Assembly: GCF_014202275.1 (NCBI RefSeq)
Contig: NZ_JACHGF010000001.1
Coordinates: 930,001 to 994,000 of the forward strand
Direction of reading: 5' to 3'
From: Rhabdobacter roseus
GTDB taxonomy: Bacteria > Bacteroidota > Bacteroidia > Cytophagales > Spirosomataceae
DNA: 64,000 nt
The position numbers and the translations under genes were made by a program. The notes below the pieces were generated by a model that saw nothing but the letters and a program-made list of their open reading frames with translations, was not told the origin of the DNA and ran no database searches. The number at the start of each line of letters is the position of its first letter. The first letter of the stretch is position 1. This document shows positions 52,690 through 62,463 of this stretch, one piece after another.

Positions 52690-55600
52690 ATGAAGTGGGT
52701 CATTCAGCATATTATTTTCCTTCTAGGTACCTGTTTGGTGTCCGTAACGGGTTTTGCCCAGGCCGAATTCAATCAGTTCCGGTTCGAGCACATCACCGTT
52801 AACCAAGGACTTCCCCATAGCGATGCCTTGTGTGTGGCTCAGGATCAAGCGGGATTCATCTGGGTAGGTACCAATAAAGGGGTAGTTCGGTACGATGGCT
52901 ATTCCCTCAAAAAATACAATTTGCCGCTGAACGATCAGGAGGGGATTAACAGCAACCGGGTCCGGGCCCTGCACGTGGACCCGAATGGCCGGTTGTGGGT
53001 AGGGGTAGAACGGGCCGGGCTATATTATTACGACGCCACCAAGGATCAATTTGCGGGCATTCGGGAGCTGGCGGGCGCTACTCGCTTTCCCACTTTGGTA
53101 GATCATTTATCCCATACCAATGTGCACGCCCTCTGTACCGACAGCCAGCATAGGCTTTGGGTTAGCTCGCAACACGACGGCCTGTTTGCGCTACAAACTG
53201 ATGCGCGCGGGGCGCTGCGCAGCATGGACCAAATACGGCTGGCAACGCCTCCCCATAACGAGCCTACCATCAACCGACTGACCCCCGACGGTCAGGATAG
53301 AATCTGGATAGGTACCTTAGGGTATGGTTTGTGGGTTTTTAACGCCCGGCACTGGAAAACAAACCCTACTGCGCGCCAGGCTACCAGGGTGGCGTCGTAT
53401 ACGGCCACCAATGTCCGAGCCTTGCACTTCGACAAACGGGGCGATCTGTGGGTTGGTTCGGACGGGCAGATTTCCTGGGTGGGAGCCCAAGAACTCAGGG
53501 CGGGCCCTGCCATCCGGCCTCAAGCCTTACCACGATCCTTTGCGGGCATTGAAAAGCTTTTTCTGGATTCCTTTGATCGGCTCTGGATCAGCACCAACTA
53601 CGGGCTGCTGCTGATGGAGGCCGGAGTTTCTACGAGCACGGGAGCTCCCGTACGTGAGCAGCCGGTCCGTACCTTTCTGCCTCAGGATACCGATCCGGGC
53701 AGTATCAACTCGGTGCGGGTACACGATATTCTGGAAGATCGGTTTCATAACCTGTGGTTTGCTACCTCGGCGGGCGGGCTCAATCAACTAAAACTGCGAG
53801 CCAAGCCGTTTGGTCTACTGCGTCGGCACATGGTGGGCCAAACCACCGTTGCCGATAATTACATTAACGCTATTTATAAAGATGAGAAGGCCAACCGGCT
53901 CTGGTGGGGTACCCGTAATGGTTTTGCCAGCTATGATTTTAGCGGGGGTACCTACCAAAACTACCTCAGCCAGACTTTGTCCGGAACCGTCAATGGCGTG
54001 GATGTATCGGCCGTTTATCAGGCAAAAGAAGGTACCTTGTGGATCGGGACCCGTTACAGTGGGCTGTACACCCTATCTGGGCAAAGCCCCTCGGCTTTAC
54101 AGAGGCTACCCAACCAACCAGGCGTACCCGGCTGGGAAGCCGCGAGCATCGAGAGCATTGTCGAAGATCGAAACGGGACCATTTGGGTCGCGACTTTCAA
54201 CCTGGGCATTCATGCGTTCAACCGGCAGGGGAAGTACCTGTATACGTTCGACCGGCAAAACAATGCTTCACCTACCCAGCAGTTTACGATGCTGTACGCC
54301 GAGCCGGACCGAGACATTCTGTGGGCCAGCACGCGCGACGCCGGGGTACTTAAGCTACAGATTCAGGAGCAGGGGCTGCGGCTGCTCCGACAGTTCAAAC
54401 ACGAGCCTAATAATCCGGCCAGCCTACGCACCAACTATACCTGGCCGCTGCTGCAGGATAAGCAGGGTACTTTGTGGATCGGGACGATTGGGGGCGGGCT
54501 GCACCGGCTTGTTCCGCAGGCCAATGGCCAGGAGGTAGTTGAGCGCTACAGCCAATGGGTACCTGAAACAGACATAGAAAGTCTGCTTATGGATGAGTCC
54601 GGCCATCTCTGGATCGGCGGTTCGGGTCTGTATCAATTCAACCCAACCACCAAGCAGCTGCACCAGTACGACGTTTCGGATGGGCTACAAAGCAACGCCT
54701 TCAAGGTAGGGGCTGCCTACCGGGCCACCGACGGGACCATGTACTTCGGGGGCACCAATGGCATCACCTTTTTTCAACCGCGGGCTGTACTTAAAAATCC
54801 CTTTCCACCGCTGGTACAAATTACCGGGTTGCGCGTTCTGAATGAGCCCGTCGGCGTTGGGGATACCCTCAGCGGTCGGGTGCTGCTGCCTGAACCCCTA
54901 TCGGCGTCCCAAACCATTAAGCTGAAAGCGTCGGAAAATGACTTCACCGTTGAATTTGTAGGGTTGAACTACGCCAACCCGCAAAAGCAGCAGTATGCCT
55001 ATCGGCTGGAGGGATACAATGACCAATGGGTGCAAACTACCCCGGACCGCCGGATGGCTACTTTTGCCAACCTGCCCGCGGGCGACTACACCTTTCACGT
55101 CAAGGCCAGCAACGACGACGGCGTATGGTCTACTGAACCGGCTACCTTGCACTTCACCATTCTACCCCCCTGGTGGAAAACCTGGTGGGCCTACCTGCTG
55201 TACACCGCACTCATCGGAGGGGCCTTGTACCTGTATCATCGGTACGAAATGGGCCAGCAGGAGCTGAAAAACAAGCTGGCGCTGGAGCAATATAAGGTAG
55301 AGAAGGAGAAAGAAATGACCGATACCAAATTGCAGTTCTTTACCAATATATCGCACGAACTACGTACCCCGCTCACCTTGATTCTGGGCCCTATGGAAGA
55401 GCTGGCTATGGCGGAGGGAAATGCGTTGCAGAACATCAAAGGAAAAATGCTGCTGATGCATCAGCAAACGCGAAAGCTGTTGGATCTGGTGAATCAACTG
55501 CTCGAATTCCGAAAGGTAGAAACGGGTTTTGTAACCCTCCGGGCCAGCCAGGAAAACGTCATCACTTTTTTAACCGAAATCTACCTGATCTTCAAGCTGA

Positions 55601-56949
55601 AAGCCGAAGAGCTGGGCCTGGATTATGCCATGAAGGTACCTAACGAGGCGATTCCCCTGTACTTCGACCGCCATAAACTGGAAATCGTGCTGACGAATCT
55701 ACTTTCCAATGCCTTCAAGTACACACCGGCGGGAGGTAAGATCCGGATACGGGTGGAGTCGGTGGGCTCTCCCCTGGAACCCGCCATGTTTGAGGGAGGT
55801 ACTTTGCAGGGTAATTATCTGCAACTAGCCGTAAGCGACGGAGGGGTAGGCATGGAAGCGGAAGAGATGGATAAAATCTTTGACCCCTACTACCAGGCTT
55901 CTCATACGGGTACCCTGCGCATTATGGGTACTGGCGTCGGGCTGTCGTTGGTAAAGCAGTTTGTGGAGGCTCACTCGGGCCAGGTGTCGGTCCAGAGTGA
56001 ACGGGGGGTAGGTACTACGTTTACGGTACGATTGCCCTTCGGGAAAGACCATCTGACGCCCGAACATATTCGGGAAGAACCGACTCCATCCGTGGTCACC
56101 ACCGACCTGCCTGCCCATGCTGCCACAGCCGAGACGCCCAACTTGATGGACGCCATGGAAGAGAAGGTACGTTCGGCACGGATTCTGCTGGTGGAAGACA
56201 ACGATGAGCTCCGGCAGTACATACAGCAGCTGATTTCTCCCACCTTTGAAGTCTTCCTGGCGGTGGATGGGCTCGACGGTTGGGAAAAAGCCCTTGACTT
56301 ACTGCCTGACCTGATGATTAGTGACATCATGATGCCCCGCAGCAACGGGCTGGAGCTTTGTCGGAAAATTAAACAGCACCCCAAAACCGGGCACATTCCC
56401 GTCATACTGCTGACCGCCCGAACCGCGGCCACGCACGAACTCGAGGGTCTGGAAACCGGCGCTGATGAGTACATGGCGAAGCCTTTTAATCCCCGACTTT
56501 TATACACCAAAATCGCCGTGATGCTCCAAAACCGCTTCCGGCTAAAAGAGTACTATCAACGCCAGATTCTGCTTCAGCCTACGGAAATGGTTATCCCAGA
56601 CGAAGAAAGGCAGTTGCTGGAAAAGGCCATGCACATTGTAGAGTCTAATTTGGGGAATTCCGATTTTGCCATCCCGACTCTGGTGCGGGAAATGGGCATG
56701 AGCCAGTCTGCGTTCTACCGGCAGATCAAAGCCATTACCGGGCAGTCGGTGGTTGAATTCATCCGCGACATCCGCCTGAAGCAAGCAGCACAGCTTCTGG
56801 CGACCACGCACTTACGAATAGCGGAGGTAGCCAGCATGGTAGGATTTAATGACCCCAAGTACTTTCGAAAGATCTTTCAGGAGCTATATATACTTTCTCC
56901 CTCTGAGTATGCCAAACAGCACCGGCAGACCGTAGCCCTTGAAAAATAA
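52690..56949 (+). CDS. hybrid two-component sensor-regulator (HTCS)
   Basis: About 1419 residues from ATG 52690; a TTG at 52678 is the alternative. Domains: signal peptide, periplasmic two-component-propeller repeats (FIWVGTNKGVVRYDG, LWVSSQHDGLFAL, LWIGTRYSGLYTLSG and others, ~30-735), Y_Y_Y domain (~757-823, ending PPWWKTWWAYL), a TM helix (~832-850), HisKA (TNISHELRTPLTLILG, His near 887), HATPase (LLSNAFKYTPAGGKI, GTGVGLSLVKQFVE), receiver (ILLVEDNDELRQY, MISDIMMPRSNG, Asp near 1210) and C-terminal AraC HTH (LVREMGMSQSAFYRQIKAIT, VASMVGFNDPKYFRKIFQEL). It senses an oligosaccharide and activates the divergent SusC-SusD-GH43 operon. Confidence 0.96.
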   Translation: MKWVIQHIIFLLGTCLVSVTGFAQAEFNQFRFEHITVNQGLPHSDALCVAQDQAGFIWVGTNKGVVRYDGYSLKKYNLPLNDQEGINSNRVRALHVDPNGRLWVGVERAGLYYYDATKDQFAGIRELAGATRFPTLVDHLSHTNVHALCTDSQHRLWVSSQHDGLFALQTDARGALRSMDQIRLATPPHNEPTINRLTPDGQDRIWIGTLGYGLWVFNARHWKTNPTARQATRVASYTATNVRALHFDKRGDLWVGSDGQISWVGAQELRAGPAIRPQALPRSFAGIEKLFLDSFDRLWISTNYGLLLMEAGVSTSTGAPVREQPVRTFLPQDTDPGSINSVRVHDILEDRFHNLWFATSAGGLNQLKLRAKPFGLLRRHMVGQTTVADNYINAIYKDEKANRLWWGTRNGFASYDFSGGTYQNYLSQTLSGTVNGVDVSAVYQAKEGTLWIGTRYSGLYTLSGQSPSALQRLPNQPGVPGWEAASIESIVEDRNGTIWVATFNLGIHAFNRQGKYLYTFDRQNNASPTQQFTMLYAEPDRDILWASTRDAGVLKLQIQEQGLRLLRQFKHEPNNPASLRTNYTWPLLQDKQGTLWIGTIGGGLHRLVPQANGQEVVERYSQWVPETDIESLLMDESGHLWIGGSGLYQFNPTTKQLHQYDVSDGLQSNAFKVGAAYRATDGTMYFGGTNGITFFQPRAVLKNPFPPLVQITGLRVLNEPVGVGDTLSGRVLLPEPLSASQTIKLKASENDFTVEFVGLNYANPQKQQYAYRLEGYNDQWVQTTPDRRMATFANLPAGDYTFHVKASNDDGVWSTEPATLHFTILPPWWKTWWAYLLYTALIGGALYLYHRYEMGQQELKNKLALEQYKVEKEKEMTDTKLQFFTNISHELRTPLTLILGPMEELAMAEGNALQNIKGKMLLMHQQTRKLLDLVNQLLEFRKVETGFVTLRASQENVITFLTEIYLIFKLKAEELGLDYAMKVPNEAIPLYFDRHKLEIVLTNLLSNAFKYTPAGGKIRIRVESVGSPLEPAMFEGGTLQGNYLQLAVSDGGVGMEAEEMDKIFDPYYQASHTGTLRIMGTGVGLSLVKQFVEAHSGQVSVQSERGVGTTFTVRLPFGKDHLTPEHIREEPTPSVVTTDLPAHAATAETPNLMDAMEEKVRSARILLVEDNDELRQYIQQLISPTFEVFLAVDGLDGWEKALDLLPDLMISDIMMPRSNGLELCRKIKQHPKTGHIPVILLTARTAATHELEGLETGADEYMAKPFNPRLLYTKIAVMLQNRFRLKEYYQRQILLQPTEMVIPDEERQLLEKAMHIVESNLGNSDFAIPTLVREMGMSQSAFYRQIKAITGQSVVEFIRDIRLKQAAQLLATTHLRIAEVASMVGFNDPKYFRKIFQELYILSPSEYAKQHRQTVALEK

Positions 56950-57037
56950 GAGAGCCATCCTTGAAAGAATTAGATCCGGAGTGTGGGGTACTTTGGCCGT
57001 GCCAAGCTCATTGACTCGACAGATTCAATTGTAAAAA

Positions 57038-57086
57038 AGGTACTTTGCAAAACCGGCCCGAAAGGGTTTGGTTTTACAAAGTACCT
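57038..57086. terminator. second copy of the AGGTACTTTGCAAAACC hairpin
   Basis: AGGTACTTTGCAAAACC (57038-57054) pairs with GGTTTTACAAAGTACCT (57070-57086), one mismatch, with A-run before. The arms are the same as in the hairpin at 45643-45690. It lies between the convergent HTCS and metH genes and probably terminates both. Confidence 0.8.
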
Positions 57087-57106
57087 CTGAAATCTCTTTA
57101 CAAAAA

Positions 57107-60100
57107 TCAGTACCCCAGCAACGGGGCCAGCCAGCGCTCGGTATCTTCGAGGCTCATGCCTTTGCGGCGGGCGTAGTCTTCCACCTGGTCTTTCTGGATT
57201 TTGCCCACGGGAAAGTACCGGCTGTCGGGATGGGCAAAGTACCAGCCGCTGACGCTGCTGGCGGGGTACATGGCGTAGCTCTCGGTGAGCGTAATGCCCT
57301 GGCTTTCGGCCCCCAGCAGGTCAAACAAGGCGCGCTTCTCGGTATGGTCGGGGCAGGCCGGATAGCCCGGTGCGGGCCGGATGCCCCGGTACTTTTCTTT
57401 GATGAGCGCTTCGTTGTCCAGCGTTTCGTCGGCGGCGTAGCCCCAGAATTCCTTCCGTACGCGCTCGTGCAGCAGCTCGGCAAAGGCTTCGGCCAGGCGG
57501 TCGGCCAGGGACTTCACCATGATGCTGTTGTAGTCGTCGTGGTCGCGCTCGTACTTATCCAGCAGGGCTTCGATGCCAATCCCGGCCGTGACGGCAAAGC
57601 CACCGAGATAGTCGGTATGGCCGCTTTCCAGGGGTGCTATGAAGTCCGAGAGGCAGTAGTTGGGCAGGCCCGCGGCCTTCTGGCTTTGCTGGCGCAGGTG
57701 GCGCAGCACGGTAAGGGTATCGGTCACTAGTTCACCGCCGTTGAGCACCGAGGTACCTGAGGCCTGCGCCTCCGAGCGGCGGCTGATCTTGTACTCAATG
57801 TGCATGTGCGAACCGTGGCGCTCGCAGGGTACTTCGCGGCTTTCTTCCACAAAGTCGTGCAGCAAAATATCGTCCTCCATGCTGTTGGCGGGCCAGAAGC
57901 CCAGAATAGCCTTGGCTTGCAGCGATTTGTCGCGAATGATCTCGCCCAGCAGCACGGCCGCGTCTTCGTAGAGTTTCTGCGCTTCCTGCCCCACCACGGC
58001 GTCTTCGAAAATGGCGGGGTACTTACCGTGGAGCTGCCAGGTCTGAAAGAAAGGTGTCCAGTCGATGTACTTGGCGATTTCGGCCAGATCATAATTCTCA
58101 AGTACCCTGGTACCCAAGAACTGCGGCCTGGGCGGCAGGTAGTTGGTCCAGTCTATGTTCGCTTTGTTGGTCCGGGCGGCGGGTAGCGGCGTGTGGCCTT
58201 TGTCGGATTTCCGCTTGGCGTGCTCGTCGCGCAGGCGGGCGTACTCGGCCTTGATTTCACCAAGTACTTCGGTTTGGCTTTTATCACTCTGGGTGAGCCG
58301 ACCCGCCACCGGTACCGAGCGCGAGGCGTCCAGCACGTGAATCACCGGCCCGGAGTAATGCGGGTCTATCTTGACGGCCGTGTGAATGCGCGAGGTGGTA
58401 GCGCCCCCAATCAGCAGAGGTACTTTGAAGCCCTGGCGCTCCATCTCTTTGGCAACGCCCACCATTTCGTCCAGTGAGGGCGTGATGAGGCCGGACAGAC
58501 CAATGATGTCCACGTTATGTTCGCGGGCGGCCGCCAGGATTTTGTCCGTAGGTACCATCACACCCAGGTCGATGATCTCGTAGCTGTTGCAGCCCAGCAC
58601 CACGCCCACGATGTTTTTACCGATGTCGTGCACGTCGCCTTTCACCGTAGCCAGCAGTATTTTTCCCACCGGTTTGGCGTCACCGCGCTTGTCGGCTTCG
58701 ATGTATGGCTGGAGGTAAGCTACGGCTTTTTTCATCACCCGTGCCGACTTCACTACCTGCGGCAGAAACATTTTTCCTTCTCCAAACAAGTCACCTACCA
58801 CGTTCATTCCGTCCATGAGCGGGCCTTCGATCACCTCCAGCGGCCGGTCGAACAGGTGGCGGCATTCTTCTACGTCCTCGTCGATGTAGTCCGAGAGACC
58901 CTTCACGAGCGAATGCGTGATCCGTTGCTGCACGGGGAGCTGGCGCCACGACAAATCCGGCCCGGACTGAACTTTGCCCTTGTCCTTGATGGTTTCGGCA
59001 AAGGTCACCAGTCGCTCCGTGGCGTCGGGACGGCGGTTGAGTAGTACGTCTTCAACGAGCTCCAGCTCCGCTTTCGGAATTTCGTCGTAGATGCCGATTT
59101 GCCCGGCGTTGACGATCCCCATATCCAGCCCGGCCTTGATGGCGTGGTAGAGGAAAGCCGTGTGAATGGCTTCGCGAATAGGCTCATTGCCCCGGAAGCT
59201 GAACGACACGTTGGACACCCCGCCCGACACCTTGGCGTAGGGTAGGTTTTCCTTGATCCAGCGCGTGGCGTTCAGGAAGTCCACGGCGTAGTTATTGTGC
59301 TCTTCGATGCCCGTCGCGACGGTCAGGATGTTGGGGTCAAAAATGATATCTTCGGGTGGGAAACCTACCTCTTCCACCAGGATCTTATAGGCCCGTCCGC
59401 AGATCTCGACGCGCCGTTCGTAGTTGTCGGCCTGGCCGTTTTCGTCAAAGGCCATCACCACCGTAGCCGCGCCGTACCGCTGCACGGTCCGGGCGTATTC
59501 CTTGAATTTCTCCTCGCCTTCTTTGAGCGAAATGGAGTTCACAATGGCCTTGCCCTGCACACACTTCAGCCCCGCCTCAATAACCTCCCACTTGGAGGAG
59601 TCGATCATGATGGGTACCCGCGAAATATCCGGCTCGGCGGCAATGAGGTTCAGGAAGGTTTTCATGGCTTCGGCCCCGTCGATCATGCCTTCGTCTAGGT
59701 TGACGTCCAGTACTTGCGCGCCGTTTTCGACCTGCTCGCGCGCTACGCTCAGGGCCTCGTCGTACTTGTTTTCACGGATCAACCGGGCAAATTTCTTGGA
59801 ACCCGTCACGTTGCAGCGCTCCCCGATGTTGACGAAGTTGGTAAGCGGCGTGATCTTCACGGGCTCCAGGCCCGAGAGCTTCATGTTTTTCTCGAATTGC
59901 GGCAGCGGGCGTGGGGGGTACTTGGCGGCGAGCTCCGCAATGACCCGAATGTGGCCGGGCGTGGTACCGCAGCATCCTCCGATGATATTCACCAGGTTAT
60001 CCTTTAAAAAGCCGTCGATGACCGCGCCCATTTGCTCGGGCGTTTCGTCGTACTCGCCCATTTCGTTGGGCAGGCCCGCGTTGGGGTGCGCCGACGTAAA

Positions 60101-60949
60101 AAAGGGCGACTCGTTGGCCAGCGTCTGCACATAGGGGCGCATGAGGTCGGCCCCCAGGGCGCAGTTGAGCCCCACCGACAGCAGCGGCAGGTGCGATACC
60201 GACGTCAGGAAGGCCTCCGTGGTTTGGCCCGAGAGGGTGCGGCCCGAAGCATCGGTAATGGTACCCGACACCATGATGGGCAGCGGGCGGCCGTCCACCC
60301 ATTTCCACGAGGGTAGCGGCGTTACGTTGCCATTGCGGGCATCTTCAAAGAATTTATCAATGGCAAAGAGAGCGGCCTTCGCGTTGAGCGTATCAGTAAT
60401 GGTCTCGATGAGTAGCAGGTCTACGCCACCGTCTACCAGGCCATGTACCTGCTCGTAGAAAGCTTCCACCAACTGGTCGAAGGTGATCGCGCGGTAGCCG
60501 GGATTGTTCAGGTCGGGCGAGATAGACGCCAGCCGGTTGGTCGGGCCCATCGAGCCGGAGACGAAGCGCGGCTTGTGGGGCTCGCGCGCTGTAAAGGCAT
60601 CGGCTACTTCGCGGGCCAGCTTTGCTGATTCATAGTTCAGCTCATAAACCAATTTTTCCATGCCGTAGTCGGCCATGGCGATCCAGGTACCCGAAAAGGT
60701 ATTCGTCTCGGCTATGTCGGCCCCGGCCTCAAAGTAGGCCGCGTGAATTTCCTTGATAATATCGGGTCGCGTGATCGAAAGCAGGTCGTTGTTGCCCTTT
60801 ATATCCTGAGGCCAGTCTTTGAAGCGCTCGCCCCGGTAGTCTTCGTCTTCCAGCTTATAGCGCTGGATCATCGTACCCATAGCGCCATCAAGTACCAGAA
60901 TGCGGTGTTTCAGGATCTCGCGGATGTCGGTGGGGGGAGTCGTTACCAT
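57107..60949 (-). CDS. metH: cobalamin-dependent methionine synthase
   Basis: A full-length 1280-residue MetH transferring a methyl group from methyltetrahydrofolate to homocysteine. Modules in order: homocysteine domain ([20 protein letters not shown] at the start; zinc cysteines in GLNCALG ~261 and [12 protein letters not shown] ~325), pterin domain ([20 protein letters not shown]), cobalamin cap and binding domains ([18 protein letters not shown], the DxHxxG His near 771), and SAM-dependent activation domain ([15 protein letters not shown] near 1190, [15 protein letters not shown]). It stands alone on the minus strand, divergent from an Lrp/AsnC regulator. I see no cobalamin riboswitch in the 237-base spacer. 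Confidence 0.97.
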   Translation of the reverse strand: MVTTPPTDIREILKHRILVLDGAMGTMIQRYKLEDEDYRGERFKDWPQDIKGNNDLLSITRPDIIKEIHAAYFEAGADIAETNTFSGTWIAMADYGMEKLVYELNYESAKLAREVADAFTAREPHKPRFVSGSMGPTNRLASISPDLNNPGYRAITFDQLVEAFYEQVHGLVDGGVDLLLIETITDTLNAKAALFAIDKFFEDARNGNVTPLPSWKWVDGRPLPIMVSGTITDASGRTLSGQTTEAFLTSVSHLPLLSVGLNCALGADLMRPYVQTLANESPFFTSAHPNAGLPNEMGEYDETPEQMGAVIDGFLKDNLVNIIGGCCGTTPGHIRVIAELAAKYPPRPLPQFEKNMKLSGLEPVKITPLTNFVNIGERCNVTGSKKFARLIRENKYDEALSVAREQVENGAQVLDVNLDEGMIDGAEAMKTFLNLIAAEPDISRVPIMIDSSKWEVIEAGLKCVQGKAIVNSISLKEGEEKFKEYARTVQRYGAATVVMAFDENGQADNYERRVEICGRAYKILVEEVGFPPEDIIFDPNILTVATGIEEHNNYAVDFLNATRWIKENLPYAKVSGGVSNVSFSFRGNEPIREAIHTAFLYHAIKAGLDMGIVNAGQIGIYDEIPKAELELVEDVLLNRRPDATERLVTFAETIKDKGKVQSGPDLSWRQLPVQQRITHSLVKGLSDYIDEDVEECRHLFDRPLEVIEGPLMDGMNVVGDLFGEGKMFLPQVVKSARVMKKAVAYLQPYIEADKRGDAKPVGKILLATVKGDVHDIGKNIVGVVLGCNSYEIIDLGVMVPTDKILAAAREHNVDIIGLSGLITPSLDEMVGVAKEMERQGFKVPLLIGGATTSRIHTAVKIDPHYSGPVIHVLDASRSVPVAGRLTQSDKSQTEVLGEIKAEYARLRDEHAKRKSDKGHTPLPAARTNKANIDWTNYLPPRPQFLGTRVLENYDLAEIAKYIDWTPFFQTWQLHGKYPAIFEDAVVGQEAQKLYEDAAVLLGEIIRDKSLQAKAILGFWPANSMEDDILLHDFVEESREVPCERHGSHMHIEYKISRRSEAQASGTSVLNGGELVTDTLTVLRHLRQQSQKAAGLPNYCLSDFIAPLESGHTDYLGGFAVTAGIGIEALLDKYERDHDDYNSIMVKSLADRLAEAFAELLHERVRKEFWGYAADETLDNEALIKEKYRGIRPAPGYPACPDHTEKRALFDLLGAESQGITLTESYAMYPASSVSGWYFAHPDSRYFPVGKIQKDQVEDYARRKGMSLEDTERWLAPLLGY

Positions 60950-61097
60950 AGGGATATGCTTTGCGCTTTTATAATTTCTGTATTTGAGGCCATGTTAGGT
61001 AGTTGGGTACTTTTTCTGGACTAGGTACTTTATGCCAAACTAAAACATTCCTGTGCAAATTTAATTCAAAAGACTATTTATTCTATTTGTGAAAAAT

Positions 61098-61118
61098 ATT
61101 TAGATAAAACATCTAAAT
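61098..61118. promoter_or_regulatory. ATTTAGAT-N5-ATCTAAAT palindrome upstream of the Lrp gene
   Basis: An 8-bp inverted repeat with 5-base AT spacer lies about 70 bases before the regulator start, and a second imperfect dyad (GATATAAAAGATAGAATATC) sits next to the start codon. Symmetric AT-rich sites of this kind are typical Lrp/AsnC operators, so autoregulation, and perhaps control of the divergent metH, is inferred. Confidence 0.45.
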
Positions 61119-61186
61119 TTAGGTACCTTAAAGTACCTTCCAGACTAATTTTTCTATGTTGAAAAGATATAAAAGATAGAATATCT

Positions 61187-61648
61187 ATGCATACCCTAGA
61201 CGACACCGACCGGGCCATTCTGCGCTACCTGCAGCAGGATGCCACGCTCAAAACCCGGGAGCTTTCCTCCATGCTAAACCTCTCCTACACACCCGTTTAT
61301 GAGCGGGTGCGGAGGCTGGAAAAAGAAGGGATTATCAAAAAGTACGTGGCCCTGGTAGACCGCGACAAGATTGGCCGGAAGCTGATGGTGTTTTGTAACA
61401 TTGCGCTCAAAGAACACTCCCGGGCTATGGGAGAGCGCTTTGTGGAGGCCATCCGGGCTATCCCGGAGGTACTTGAGTGCTTCAACATCTCGGGCGACTA
61501 CGACTTCCTGCTCAAGATCGTGGTGAATGACATGCCCGAGTACCAGGAGTTTCTGATGCAGAAGCTCGGCTCACTGGAAAACATCGGCAGCGCGCATAGC
61601 CTCTTTGTGATGGGCGAAATAAAAACCTCCACGGAGCTCACGGTGTAG
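61187..61648 (+). CDS. Lrp/AsnC-family transcriptional regulator
   Basis: A 153-residue regulator. The N-terminal winged helix is LDDTDRAILRYLQQDATLKT then LSYTPVYERVRRLEKEGIIK. The C-terminal RAM (ligand) domain has FCNIALKEHSRAMGERFVEA and ISGDYDFLLKIVVNDMPEYQ. Length matches the family. Ligand is usually an amino acid; position beside metH makes methionine or a related compound a reasonable guess but nothing more. Confidence 0.93.
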   Translation: MHTLDDTDRAILRYLQQDATLKTRELSSMLNLSYTPVYERVRRLEKEGIIKKYVALVDRDKIGRKLMVFCNIALKEHSRAMGERFVEAIRAIPEVLECFNISGDYDFLLKIVVNDMPEYQEFLMQKLGSLENIGSAHSLFVMGEIKTSTELTV

Positions 61649-61848
61649 GTACCTGGCGGCGGGGGTACTTGCGTTGTTTCGAAAAAAGATGTTTCATAAA
61701 AAATGTTAATAATGAGGTAGTTACTGAGGTGACTGTTCCCATACTTCGCAATCTTTCGTTTTTTTTGCAAGTACGTGCCACAGTACCTGCCCCGGCGGCG
61801 TATGAGTACAATAGAAAGATCAGGTCTATGCATAACTAGTACTTTACA

Positions 61849-62463
61849 TTGCTGTTCCAGAGACAATCCTCTTTTTCGGAAAAGGACTTTGAGAGTGTCG
61901 TCAAAGCCTGTTTGGCTGGTAACAGCCAGGCTCAGCGTACGCTTTTTAAGCAGTACTTTGGCTACGCCAAAAGTATTTGTCTGCGGTATTCGTCCTCGAC
62001 CGAAGAAGCCGAGGAGGTACTGAACGAGGGGTTCCTGAAAGTTTTTCAAAACCTGGAGCGCTACGATATTAACCAGCCCTTCAAGGCCTGGCTGCGGACA
62101 ATCCTGATCAATACCGCCATCAGCTACTACCGAAAAAGTAAAAAGTACCTGCATGATACGGTATCTCTTGAAGATGCGCCCTATCCACGCTTTGAAGAAA
62201 ATATATTAGACAAAATAACCGCCGATGAGATTCTGGAGTTGGTGCAGCAGATTCGGCCCATCTACCGCACGGTGTTTTTGATGTACGTAGTGGATGGATA
62301 CAATCACCGGGAAATTGCCGACATGCTCCATCTGAACGAGGCTACGGTGCGCTCGCATTTTGTGCGGGCCCGAGCCCGGTTACAGCACTTGGTTACCCAG
62401 CATTATCCCGAGCTTTTTTCGAAGAGTTGGGGTACACAGCCTTATGGACAAAATGAAAACTAA
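61849..62463 (+). CDS. ECF-type RNA polymerase sigma factor
   Basis: 204 residues from a TTG start at 61849; an in-frame TAG at 61837 rules out a much longer protein. Region 2: FKQYFGYAKSICLRYSSSTE then VLNEGFLKVFQNLERYD and FKAWLRTILINTAISYYRKS. Region 4: IRPIYRTVFLMYVVDGYNHR then EIADMLHLNEATVRSHFVRA. It overlaps by 20 bases the next gene, a membrane-anchored partner, which is the usual place of an anti-sigma factor. Confidence 0.93.
   Translation: MLFQRQSSFSEKDFESVVKACLAGNSQAQRTLFKQYFGYAKSICLRYSSSTEEAEEVLNEGFLKVFQNLERYDINQPFKAWLRTILINTAISYYRKSKKYLHDTVSLEDAPYPRFEENILDKITADEILELVQQIRPIYRTVFLMYVVDGYNHREIADMLHLNEATVRSHFVRARARLQHLVTQHYPELFSKSWGTQPYGQNEN

Noticed and set aside
60950-61186. Cobalamin or SAM riboswitch ahead of metH
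   Set aside because: I found no B12-box-like sequence or SAM aptamer pattern in the AT-rich spacer; only Lrp-like dyads are visible.
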